Source: an uncultured Eubacterium sp.
Lineage (GTDB): Bacteria > Bacillota > Clostridia > Lachnospirales > Lachnospiraceae
Direction of reading: 5' to 3'
DNA: 64,000 bases
Assembly (NCBI RefSeq): GCF_937958975.1
Contig: NZ_CALGRE010000015.1
Location: 62,001 to 126,000, forward strand
Shown here: piece after piece, positions 8,775 through 16,655 of the stretch
How positions within the stretch are numbered: position 1 is the stretch's first letter
Layout of the letters: each line of letters starts with the position of its first letter
Translations under genes and position numbers: made by a program
The notes under the pieces: generated by a model
The model's database searches: none
What the model was told of the DNA's origin: nothing
Seen by the model: only the letters and a program-made list of their open reading frames with translations

Positions 8775-10616
8775 ATGGATAATAATGTATTAGAAAAGAT
8801 TAAAGTGTACAGGGGAAATCCTCTGGTCATGGGGGCAACTGTAATAGGAGAAGCGGTAAATTTTGCAATTACTGCAAAAGTTGGCAGCAATTGTGAAGTA
8901 GTATTGTATGAAAAAGGAAAAAAAGAGGAAGCTTTCAGGATTCCATTTGAAAATGCCCAGGTAATTGGAAATGTTTATGCAATGAGTGTAATGGGAATTG
9001 ATTATAAAAGTTATGAATATAACTTTGCAATAAATGGAGAAATTCTTACAGACCGATATGCAAAAGCATTATCGGGAAAGAAACAGTGGGGAAGTATAGG
9101 TGAAAATCTTAGAGGCATTATTATCAATGATGATTATGAGTGGCAGCAGGATGCACCATTAAATATACCTTTCGATGAGACTATATTATATAGAATGCAT
9201 GTAAGAGGATTTACAAAACATTCGAGTTCTAAAGTAAGACATAAGGGAACATATTTGGGAATTGTAGATAAGATTCCATATCTAAAAGAGCTGGGTGTTA
9301 CTATGATTGAGTTGATGCCTGCATATGAATTTATAGAAATTAAAAAAGAATCCGCCACATCTATGAGAGGACAGTTTGACATAGAAGCACCGGTGTTAAA
9401 TTACTGGGGATATACAGACGGTTATATGTTTGCGCCTAAGGCGGCATATGCTTACAGTGAAAATCCGGGAAGTGAAGTAGAAGAATTTAAATATATGGTA
9501 AGAGAGCTTCATAAAAATGGAATCGAGATTTCAATGGAGTTTTTCTTTCCGCACGGAGCCAATCCGAAAAGGATTCTGGATTGTCTGCATTATTGGGTGA
9601 TGGAATATCATATTGATGGAATCCATGTAAACTGTGAGGAAGCAGTAATGCGAATGATTGAGACAGACAATCTTCTTTGTACTACGAAAATTTTCACCTA
9701 CAGTTTTTCCCATAATACAGATTTTTACAGTACAAAAAATGAGACAAGAAATCTTGCAAATTTCAATGATGATTTTATGATTTGTGCCAGAAAATTCTTA
9801 AAGGGTGATGAGGACATGCTTAATACGATGAGTTATAAAATAAAAGCAAATCCTCCGGGAGCTGCTGTCGTAAATTATATAGCAAACCACAATACGTTTA
9901 CCCTTTATGATATGGTCACATATGAACGAAAATATAATGAGGCAAACGGGGAAAATAATAAGGATGGTGCAGTGTATAATTATAGCTGGAACTGTGGCAC
10001 AGAGGGAAATACAAGAAAAAGAAAAATTATGGATTTAAGAAAAAGGCAGATAAAAAATGCTTTATGTCTTGTGCTATTAAGTCAGGGGGTTCCTATGATT
10101 TATGCGGGGGATGAAATGTGTAATTCCCAAAGAGGAAACAATAATCCATATTGTCTTGACAATGAAATTTCATGGACAAACTGGAACAGCAATGCTATGG
10201 CAAAGGAGATTTTTGCTTTTACGAAAATGTTAATAGATTTCAGAAAAGGGCATAAAATACTTCATTTGTCAGAAGAAACACGTCAGATGGATTATAAATC
10301 TTATGGACTTCCGGATATGTCGTATCATGGAACAAAGGCATGGTATGCAGATTTCAGCCATTTTAACAGACATTTTTCTGCGATGTATTGTGGTAAATAT
10401 GCATTAATAGAGGGAAAGCAGGAAGAAGCGGATGTGTATGTGGCATATAATATGTACTGGGAGCCACAGCAGTTTGGGGTACCGTCTGCCAGAAATAAAA
10501 AGAAATGGAAGCTGGTATTCTCTACAGATAATGGATTAGAAAATACAGAGGAAATTGGGAGAATGCATTGTGTACCCGGAAGGTGCATTCATGTATTGGC
10601 AGCAGGAAATAATTAA
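8775..10616 (+). CDS. GlgX/isoamylase-like GH13 protein lacking catalytic residues (predicted pseudoenzyme)
   Basis: A 613-residue protein with an N-terminal CBM48-like domain (about 15-120) and a GH13 barrel related to glycogen debranching enzyme: LYRMHVRGFTKHSS, GVTMIELMPAYEF and a well-conserved block NEANGENNKDG...NYSWNCG...SQGVPMIYAGDEM. However, the catalytic positions are changed. Region II reads DGIHVNCEE, placing Asn286 and His284 where the nucleophile Asp and its Arg are expected. Region III has no Glu (KIFTYSF). Region IV reads NHNTFTL, with Asn373 for the transition-state Asp. Region I also lacks the DVVYNH pattern. It probably binds alpha-glucan without cleaving it. The ATG at 8775 is preferred on GGAAAGGGAG; an upstream ATG at 8754 exists. 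Confidence 0.88.
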   Translation: MDNNVLEKIKVYRGNPLVMGATVIGEAVNFAITAKVGSNCEVVLYEKGKKEEAFRIPFENAQVIGNVYAMSVMGIDYKSYEYNFAINGEILTDRYAKALSGKKQWGSIGENLRGIIINDDYEWQQDAPLNIPFDETILYRMHVRGFTKHSSSKVRHKGTYLGIVDKIPYLKELGVTMIELMPAYEFIEIKKESATSMRGQFDIEAPVLNYWGYTDGYMFAPKAAYAYSENPGSEVEEFKYMVRELHKNGIEISMEFFFPHGANPKRILDCLHYWVMEYHIDGIHVNCEEAVMRMIETDNLLCTTKIFTYSFSHNTDFYSTKNETRNLANFNDDFMICARKFLKGDEDMLNTMSYKIKANPPGAAVVNYIANHNTFTLYDMVTYERKYNEANGENNKDGAVYNYSWNCGTEGNTRKRKIMDLRKRQIKNALCLVLLSQGVPMIYAGDEMCNSQRGNNNPYCLDNEISWTNWNSNAMAKEIFAFTKMLIDFRKGHKILHLSEETRQMDYKSYGLPDMSYHGTKAWYADFSHFNRHFSAMYCGKYALIEGKQEEADVYVAYNMYWEPQQFGVPSARNKKKWKLVFSTDNGLENTEEIGRMHCVPGRCIHVLAAGNN

Positions 10617-10633
10617 GTTGTTCGGAGTCAAAA

Positions 10634-11401
10634 ATGAGAGAGTTTAATGATAAAGGTTTAGGAAAATATATTAATTTAGAAAAATGGGGACTTAGCACTT
10701 TTTCATTAAAAATAATTGCGGTTATCACAATGATGATAGACCATATTGGATTGATATTGCTCAGCGATTATGCAAAGGCATATGAAGTGTGTAGAATTAT
10801 TGGAAGAATAAGTTTTCCCATATTTTGTTTTGTTCTTGTTGAGGGATATTTTCATACAAAAAATCGTATGAGTTATGCCATAAGGCTTGGAATATTTGCC
10901 CTTGTATCAGAGATTCCATATAATATGATGTTTGGAAGGATTTTTTATATGGAAAAACAAAATGTTATATTTGTACTGTTTTTTGGTTTTATGGTTATTT
11001 GGGCTTTGGATTTGATTACAGGATTCGCAATAAAGTATCCCAAAATGATTTTAGAGAAAATAGGAATATTAAGATTAAATGTAGTGGCTGAACTGATTGT
11101 TATGGCATTAGGTCTTGGCGCAGCATATTTATTTAAAGTTACATATTCTTATGCCGGAGTTCTGTTGATTATATGTTTTTATGTTTTTAAAAAGCATCAT
11201 ATAGGGAAAATAGTTTCCAATATTGTTTTTAATATGGGAATGTTTGGTTATGGAATACAGTGGGCAGGGATTATAAGTATAGTACCTATTGCTTTATATA
11301 ATGGGAAACCGGGATGTAAAAAAGCAAAATACTTTTTTTACTGGTTTTATCCGATACATTTAATGTTACTGGTAACATTGAAGCGATGGATATTTTTATA
11401 A
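10634..11401 (+). CDS. TraX family membrane protein
   Basis: A 255-residue integral membrane protein with about seven hydrophobic segments. The conserved N-terminal LKIIAVITMMIDHIGLILL and the C-terminal FYPIHLMLL are typical of TraX, named after the F-pilin acetylase but widespread in Firmicute chromosomes unlinked to conjugation. A role in acyl transfer to an extracytoplasmic substrate is plausible but not shown. It starts 18 bp after the GlgX-like gene and is probably cotranscribed with it. Confidence 0.88.
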   Translation: MREFNDKGLGKYINLEKWGLSTFSLKIIAVITMMIDHIGLILLSDYAKAYEVCRIIGRISFPIFCFVLVEGYFHTKNRMSYAIRLGIFALVSEIPYNMMFGRIFYMEKQNVIFVLFFGFMVIWALDLITGFAIKYPKMILEKIGILRLNVVAELIVMALGLGAAYLFKVTYSYAGVLLIICFYVFKKHHIGKIVSNIVFNMGMFGYGIQWAGIISIVPIALYNGKPGCKKAKYFFYWFYPIHLMLLVTLKRWIFL

Positions 11402-11507
11402 AATATTGCCCCCTTTTTTATAAAATAAAGTCCTTTTTCATTTAATTATATGACATATACTGGAATTAGTAGAAATGATCGTTATAAATTTTAAATGGAG
11501 GATTTTT

Positions 11508-13451
11508 ATGAGAAAGCAATTATTAAAAAAGGCTACAACATTAGTTTTGTCGTTTGCACTTGTGGTATCGTCTATCAGTATTACAACACAGAAAATGACA
11601 GCAGATGTCGAGGCAGCGCCGACAAAATCATCTACATTAGTTTGGAGTGATGAATTTAATGGTTCTTCACTGGACACATCAAAATGGGGATATGAAATTG
11701 GAACAGGCTCTGGTGGCTGGGGAAATAATGAGCAGCAATATTACACAAATAGAAAAGATAATGCCTATGTTTCCGGTGGAGCGTTGCATATTAGAGCAAA
11801 AAAAGAGTCTTATGGTGGTATGAGATATACATCAGCAAGACTGAATACAAATGGAAAGTTTACATTTAAATATGGTTATGTAGAAGCAAGAATTGCACTT
11901 CCATCGAGTCAGGGTATATGGCCGGCATTCTGGATGCTCGGAGCAAATATCGGCAGTGTAGGATGGCCGTCATGTGGTGAGATTGATATTATGGAAGCAA
12001 TTAATGCTGAAAGCAAGACATATGCTACATGTCATTGGAATTGTAATGGTCATGCAGAATATGGGCTTTCAACAGGGGTTTCTGATAGAATGCAATATCA
12101 TACTTATGGATTACAGTGGGATAGTCAGTATATCAGAATGTTTGTAGATGGAAACAAACTTTATGAGATGTATATTGGAAACAATGCCGGTGATACAGAA
12201 GAGTTTCATAGACCGTTTTATTTGTTGCTAAATGTTGCAGTTGGCGGAAACTGGCCGGGATTTTCTATTAATGACGGTGCATTTCCACAGGAAATGAAAG
12301 TTGATTACGTTCGTGTATACCAGGAGAGTCCGTCTTATTCCAGCTCATCTTCAAGTAATGTTGATAAGAATAATGGCAGCTCTTCAAGTAGTTCCGGCTC
12401 ATCAGGAAACACATCAAGTGGTTCCACATCGACACCTGCAAGCGGTATGGGAATGAACTATGCAAGTTCAAGCTCAGCTACAGCATATGTAAATAATTCA
12501 TCATGGACAGATATTCATTATTCTGTAAATGGCGGTGCACAACAGAATGTGAGAATGAAGCAGTCAGGAACAAAGGCAACTTATACAATTAATGGATTGA
12601 AATCGAACGATACAGTAAAATATTGGTTCACATATTGTAATACATCAGGATTTACTAAGGATACAGGTTCGTACACTTATACGCATAAATCAGGAAGTTC
12701 CTCCAGTGGTTCCAGCACATCGGGTAATGTTTCCTCAGGTTCATCATCAAGTGTGAATACAGCTTCCGGAAAGATTTACATTTACCAGGATATTAATTAT
12801 GGTGGACGTTCTGCTTCTCTTGGAGAAGGTAAATACAATCTTGCATCACTTCAGGCTAAGGGATTCAAAAATGATGATTTGTCTTCTATCAAAGTTCCTT
12901 TCGGATACAAAGTAACTCTTTATGCAGATGATAATTTCTCAGGAGGCACAAAGGTTGTTACCGGTGATACAAGCTGGATAGGAAATGACTGGAATGATAA
13001 AACGTCATCTATTAAAGTTGAAAAGGCAATATACAAAATAGTAAATAAGCACAGTGGAAAAGTGTTAGATGTTTCAGGCTCCAATACAAATGATGGGGCA
13101 AATGTTCAGCAGTGGGATGATAATGGAACAAATGCACAGAGATGGTATGTGACGATGAATAGTGATAGCAGCTTTATCATTTATAGCAAATTAAATGGAA
13201 AAGTGTTAGATGTTGATTCATGCTCAACAAATGATGGAGCAAATGTTCATATGTGGACTTATAAGACAGGTTATTCAAATAAACATTGGTGGATAACATA
13301 TATTGGAGATGGTTATTCAAGTCTTATTAACCAGAAGAGTAATAAGGGTCTTGAGGTAGGCGGATGGTCTACAAGCCGAGGTGGAAATGTTCAACAATGG
13401 ACATACAAACAACAGGCAAATCAGCTTTGGAAATTTGTAATGGTAAACTAA
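11508..13451 (+). CDS. Secreted GH16 beta-glucanase with CBM56, beta/gamma-crystallin and ricin-type domains
   Basis: A 647-residue secreted enzyme. Residues 1-35 are a signal peptide. Residues about 43-280 are a GH16 domain with the catalytic motif E158-I-D160-I-M-E163 (GEIDIMEAI), typical of laminarinases/licheninases. A Ser-rich linker leads to a CBM56-like beta-1,3-glucan-binding domain (about 312-395), a second Ser/Gly linker, a beta/gamma-crystallin-like domain (about 425-505, IYIYQDINYGGRS) and a C-terminal ricin-type beta-trefoil (about 508-647, with repeated GKVLDV and GANVQQW). It likely degrades fungal, algal or cereal beta-glucan outside the cell. The start at 11508 follows TGGAGG; an upstream ATG at 11475 lacks a good site. 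Confidence 0.93.
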   Translation: MRKQLLKKATTLVLSFALVVSSISITTQKMTADVEAAPTKSSTLVWSDEFNGSSLDTSKWGYEIGTGSGGWGNNEQQYYTNRKDNAYVSGGALHIRAKKESYGGMRYTSARLNTNGKFTFKYGYVEARIALPSSQGIWPAFWMLGANIGSVGWPSCGEIDIMEAINAESKTYATCHWNCNGHAEYGLSTGVSDRMQYHTYGLQWDSQYIRMFVDGNKLYEMYIGNNAGDTEEFHRPFYLLLNVAVGGNWPGFSINDGAFPQEMKVDYVRVYQESPSYSSSSSSNVDKNNGSSSSSSGSSGNTSSGSTSTPASGMGMNYASSSSATAYVNNSSWTDIHYSVNGGAQQNVRMKQSGTKATYTINGLKSNDTVKYWFTYCNTSGFTKDTGSYTYTHKSGSSSSGSSTSGNVSSGSSSSVNTASGKIYIYQDINYGGRSASLGEGKYNLASLQAKGFKNDDLSSIKVPFGYKVTLYADDNFSGGTKVVTGDTSWIGNDWNDKTSSIKVEKAIYKIVNKHSGKVLDVSGSNTNDGANVQQWDDNGTNAQRWYVTMNSDSSFIIYSKLNGKVLDVDSCSTNDGANVHMWTYKTGYSNKHWWITYIGDGYSSLINQKSNKGLEVGGWSTSRGGNVQQWTYKQQANQLWKFVMVN

Positions 13452-13523
13452 GATATAAAAATTTGCGTTGGAGAAGACCCCCTTCTAAAACGTAAAGAGC
13501 TGAGTAACTGTTTTTGTAATAGA

Positions 13524-13554
13524 AAGCCGGATTTTCAAATTGAAAATCCGGCTT
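13524..13554. terminator. Bidirectional terminator
   Basis: A 15-bp perfect stem (AAGCCGGATTTTCAA, 13524-13538, with 13540-13554) and a one-base loop lie between the convergent beta-glucanase and luxS genes. Confidence 0.8.
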
Positions 13555-13592
13555 AAATTTTCATAAGGTGAATAATTGGGGCATAGAGTTTC

Positions 13593-14072
13593 TCACTCCG
13601 GATAATTTAACTGCTCTTCCGTAATAGACTCAAGAACTTCACTGTAATATTTTTTACAAACATATTTTGCCATATTAAGATTCATGTCAAGATAATTTCC
13701 GCAGTCTTTGGCGCATGCACCTGGGACATCACCATCAAAATCCTTCATAAAACGATACATATCTTTGACAAGTTCAAGAACATCTTTTGAGGAATAATTC
13801 CCTGCCAAAACCATATAAAACCCGGTTCTGCACCCCATAGGACCAAAGTAAATCACTTTATTCTTGTATTCGTTATTGTTTCTAAGAAAAGTTGCTCCTA
13901 AATGTTCAATTGTGTGAACTTCGGCTGTATTCATAACAGGTTCAAAGTTTGGTCTTGTCATTCGTATATCAAATGTCGTGATAATCTGTTCTCCGACTTT
14001 ATCCTTTCTGGAAACGTAAAGCCCGGGTAAAAGTTTTAAATGGTCTATTGTAAAACTTGTTATTTTTTCCAT
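13593..14072 (-). CDS. luxS: S-ribosylhomocysteine lyase (AI-2 synthase)
   Basis: A 159-residue protein of normal LuxS length. It cleaves S-ribosylhomocysteine to homocysteine and DPD, the AI-2 precursor, in the activated methyl cycle. The metal-binding HTIEH motif (about residue 53) and the catalytic Cys region GPMGCRTGFY (about 80-89) are present, as is the second metal-ligand region GACAKDCGNYLDM. It is a single gene read away from the extended rsmH. Confidence 0.97.
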   Translation of the reverse strand: MEKITSFTIDHLKLLPGLYVSRKDKVGEQIITTFDIRMTRPNFEPVMNTAEVHTIEHLGATFLRNNNEYKNKVIYFGPMGCRTGFYMVLAGNYSSKDVLELVKDMYRFMKDFDGDVPGACAKDCGNYLDMNLNMAKYVCKKYYSEVLESITEEQLNYPE

Positions 14073-14243
14073 GGGAACCTCCTAAATATTATTTCGATTT
14101 GTCTGTGATAATAAGGTTTCATATTTGATAAATAATGAAACAAGTACATCATAATTAAGTTAATATAAAAAATCAAGTGACACGAAGTCGAAATGTGTTA
14201 AAATATACATAAAATATTTTAGTGGCAGAGAGAGGGAAAAATA

Positions 14244-15308
14244 GTGAATGAAGAGAAAGAAAATATTTCAGGAGAAAAAATACATAAAAGAAGAGTGAGA
14301 TATAAAGGGACACATCCTAGAAAGTATGAGGAAAAATATAAAGAACATAACCCTGACAAATATAAGGATACAATAAATAGAGTGATTTCTAAGGGGAGTA
14401 CACCGGCAGGAATGCATATATCTATATGTGTAAAGGAAATATTAGATTTTTTACAGATTAAACCAGGACAAAAAGGGTTGGATGCTACCCTGGGATATGG
14501 GGGACACACGTTAGAAATGTTAAAATGCCTAGGGGGAGAAGGTCATATTTATGGTTTGGATATTGACCCTATCGAGATAGAAAAGACAACAAAAAGGTTG
14601 GAGGAAAAAGGTTTTGGAAAGGAAATGTTGACAACAGTCAATACGAATTTTCAAAATATAGATAAGGTTGCAGAGGAATATGGACCGTTCGATTTTATAT
14701 TGGCAGACTTAGGGGTATCGTCAATGCAGATTGACAATCCAAAGAGAGGGTTTTCCTATAAATTTGAAGGTCCCCTTGATTTGCGGTTGAATCCTACAAA
14801 AGGGATTTCAGCAGCAGAGAGATTGGAGACGGTTTCATTTGATGAACTGGAAGGTATGCTGATTGAAAATTCTGATGAGCCATATGCTTTTGAAATTGCA
14901 AAGGCGATTATAGAAAACAGAAGAAAGAAAAAAATAGAAACAACAACACAGTTAAGTCAGATAATTGAGAACACATTACAGTTCTTGCCAGTGAAAGATA
15001 GAAAAGATGAAATAAAGAAATGCTGTGCGAGAACATTTCAGGCGTTAAGAATAGATGTGAATAGTGAGTTTGAAGTATTATATGATTTTTTGGAAAAATT
15101 ACCTGATGCATTAGCACCTAATGGCAGAGTAGCGATTTTGACATTTCATTCAGGAGAGGACAGATTTGTGAAAAAGTCATTTAAGGCATTGAAGAAGGCA
15201 GGTGTATATAGTGAAATAGCGGATGATGTGATAAGACCATCCAGGGAAGAATGCAATAGGAATCCCAGAGCAAAGTCTACAAAAATGCGTTGGGCAGTGA
15301 AGAAGTGA
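14244..15308 (+). CDS. rsmH: RsmH-like 16S rRNA (cytosine-N4) methyltransferase with basic N-terminal extension
   Basis: A 354-residue protein, about 40 residues longer than usual RsmH. Residues 1-55 are a charged extension with two related stretches (HPRKYEEKYKEH and NPDKYKDT). The rest carries RsmH motifs: SAM motif DATLGYGGH, ADLGVSSMQIDNPKRGFS, PLDLRLNP, FQALRIDVNSE and FHSGEDRFVK (usually FHSLEDR). It is not in a division/cell-wall cluster, where the standard rsmH usually sits, so it may be a paralogue with another target. The start is GTG at 14244, with GAGAGGG 8 bp upstream. Confidence 0.85.
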   Translation: MNEEKENISGEKIHKRRVRYKGTHPRKYEEKYKEHNPDKYKDTINRVISKGSTPAGMHISICVKEILDFLQIKPGQKGLDATLGYGGHTLEMLKCLGGEGHIYGLDIDPIEIEKTTKRLEEKGFGKEMLTTVNTNFQNIDKVAEEYGPFDFILADLGVSSMQIDNPKRGFSYKFEGPLDLRLNPTKGISAAERLETVSFDELEGMLIENSDEPYAFEIAKAIIENRRKKKIETTTQLSQIIENTLQFLPVKDRKDEIKKCCARTFQALRIDVNSEFEVLYDFLEKLPDALAPNGRVAILTFHSGEDRFVKKSFKALKKAGVYSEIADDVIRPSREECNRNPRAKSTKMRWAVKK

Positions 15309-15375
15309 GATTTTTTACACAAATAAGTGAATTAGTGTTATTATAATAAAAGCGATTGAAAAGGAGGGAGAATAT

Positions 15376-16383
15376 ATGTTAGGAGAAAATAAAGTTTTAT
15401 ATAGTGCAATGCAGTCGACAGGAACACTTACATTGGGAAATTATCTGGGAGCATTGGACAATTGGATTAAAATGGCTGATGAATATCAGTGCTTTTATGC
15501 GATTGCAGATTTACATTCATTGACAGTAAGGCAGAATCCGGCAGAGCTGAGAAAAAGAGCAAAAGATTTATATACATTGTATGTCGCAGCAGGACTTGAC
15601 CCGGAAAAGAATTGTATTTACTATCAGTCACATGTTTCAGCACATGCTGAATTGGCATGGATTTTGAATTGTTTTACATATATGGGTGAGCTTAGCAGAA
15701 TGACTCAGTTTAAGGACAAGTCAGCAAAGCATGCAGATAATATTAATGCTGGATTGTTTACATATCCATCACTTATGGCGGCAGATATTCTCTTATATCA
15801 GGCGGATGTGGTACCGGTTGGAATAGACCAGAAGCAGCATTTAGAGTTGACAAGAGATATAGCGAATCGATTTAATGGCGTGTATGGAGATGTATTTACA
15901 ATTCCGGAACCATATATTGGAAAGGCTACAGCAAAGATTATGAGTCTTCAGGACCCGACAAAAAAGATGTCAAAGTCAGATGAAAATCCGAATGCAAGTA
16001 TTTTGTTAATGGATGACCCGGATGCAATTATTCGAAAGTTTAAGAGGGCAGTAACGGATTCGGATATGGAAATCAGATACTCAGATGACAAGCCTGGGAT
16101 TCAGAATCTTATTAATATATATTCATGTATGACAAATAAGACAATTGAAGAAGTGGAAAAAGAGTTTGATGGCAAAGGATATGGAGAGTTTAAGCTGGCG
16201 GTAGGTGAATCTGTTGTGGCCAGACTAAAACCATTACAGGATAAGTTTTATGATTTACAGAAAGATAAGACTTATATAAACAGTGTGATTAAAGAAAACG
16301 ATGAGAAAGCTGCATATTTTGCAAATAAAACTTTGAGAAAAGTGCAGAAGAAGGTTGGTTTGATAGAGAGAATTAGAGTGTAG
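15376..16383 (+). CDS. trpS: Tryptophanyl-tRNA synthetase
   Basis: A 335-residue class I synthetase charging tRNA-Trp. The HIGH-type motif is TLTLGNYLG (about residue 20) and the KMSKS loop is intact (KKMSKSDEN, about 195). The length matches bacterial TrpS. AAGGAGGGAG precedes the ATG. The 67 bp after rsmH is too short for a T-box leader, so the usual tRNA-sensing control is not obvious. A terminator follows. Confidence 0.97.
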   Translation: MLGENKVLYSAMQSTGTLTLGNYLGALDNWIKMADEYQCFYAIADLHSLTVRQNPAELRKRAKDLYTLYVAAGLDPEKNCIYYQSHVSAHAELAWILNCFTYMGELSRMTQFKDKSAKHADNINAGLFTYPSLMAADILLYQADVVPVGIDQKQHLELTRDIANRFNGVYGDVFTIPEPYIGKATAKIMSLQDPTKKMSKSDENPNASILLMDDPDAIIRKFKRAVTDSDMEIRYSDDKPGIQNLINIYSCMTNKTIEEVEKEFDGKGYGEFKLAVGESVVARLKPLQDKFYDLQKDKTYINSVIKENDEKAAYFANKTLRKVQKKVGLIERIRV

Positions 16384-16413
16384 TTAAAGTTTGATTATCA
16401 ATAAAACGTAAAA

Positions 16414-16464
16414 AATAAGGCAATGCAAATTTTAAAGAAGTTTTTGCATTGTCTTATTGTTTTT
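16414..16464 (+). terminator. Terminator of trpS
   Basis: A 16-bp stem with one G-T pair (16414-16429 with 16443-16458) is followed by GTTTTT. The rest of the roughly 270-bp spacer to the protease gene shows only AT-rich sequence and the promoter at 16576-16603. Confidence 0.75.
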
Positions 16465-16575
16465 AATGAACCGCTTTAATTTTAGAGATAGTATGGCAAT
16501 TTAAAAATAATTTATAGTGTGAATTTGAACATTGCAAGTTAAGTAGTTAATTGTAATAAAATTACTTTAAAGGAC

Positions 16576-16603
16576 TTGAATATTTTGCTTTGCATGGTAT
16601 ACT
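16576..16603 (+). promoter_or_regulatory. Promoter of the secreted protease gene
   Basis: TTGAAT (16576-16581), a 16-bp spacer and TATACT (16598-16603) preceded by TGG, an extended -10. An AGAAAGGGG ribosome binding site follows before the ATG at 16656. Confidence 0.6.
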
Positions 16604-16655
16604 AAAAATATATAACTGTACGGATTTTATATAGAAGAAAGGGGTATGATGAACA

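Noticed and set aside
15309..15375. T-box leader for trpS
   Set aside because: Only 67 bp separate rsmH and trpS, too short for a T-box, and no specifier-like hairpin or T-box sequence is seen.
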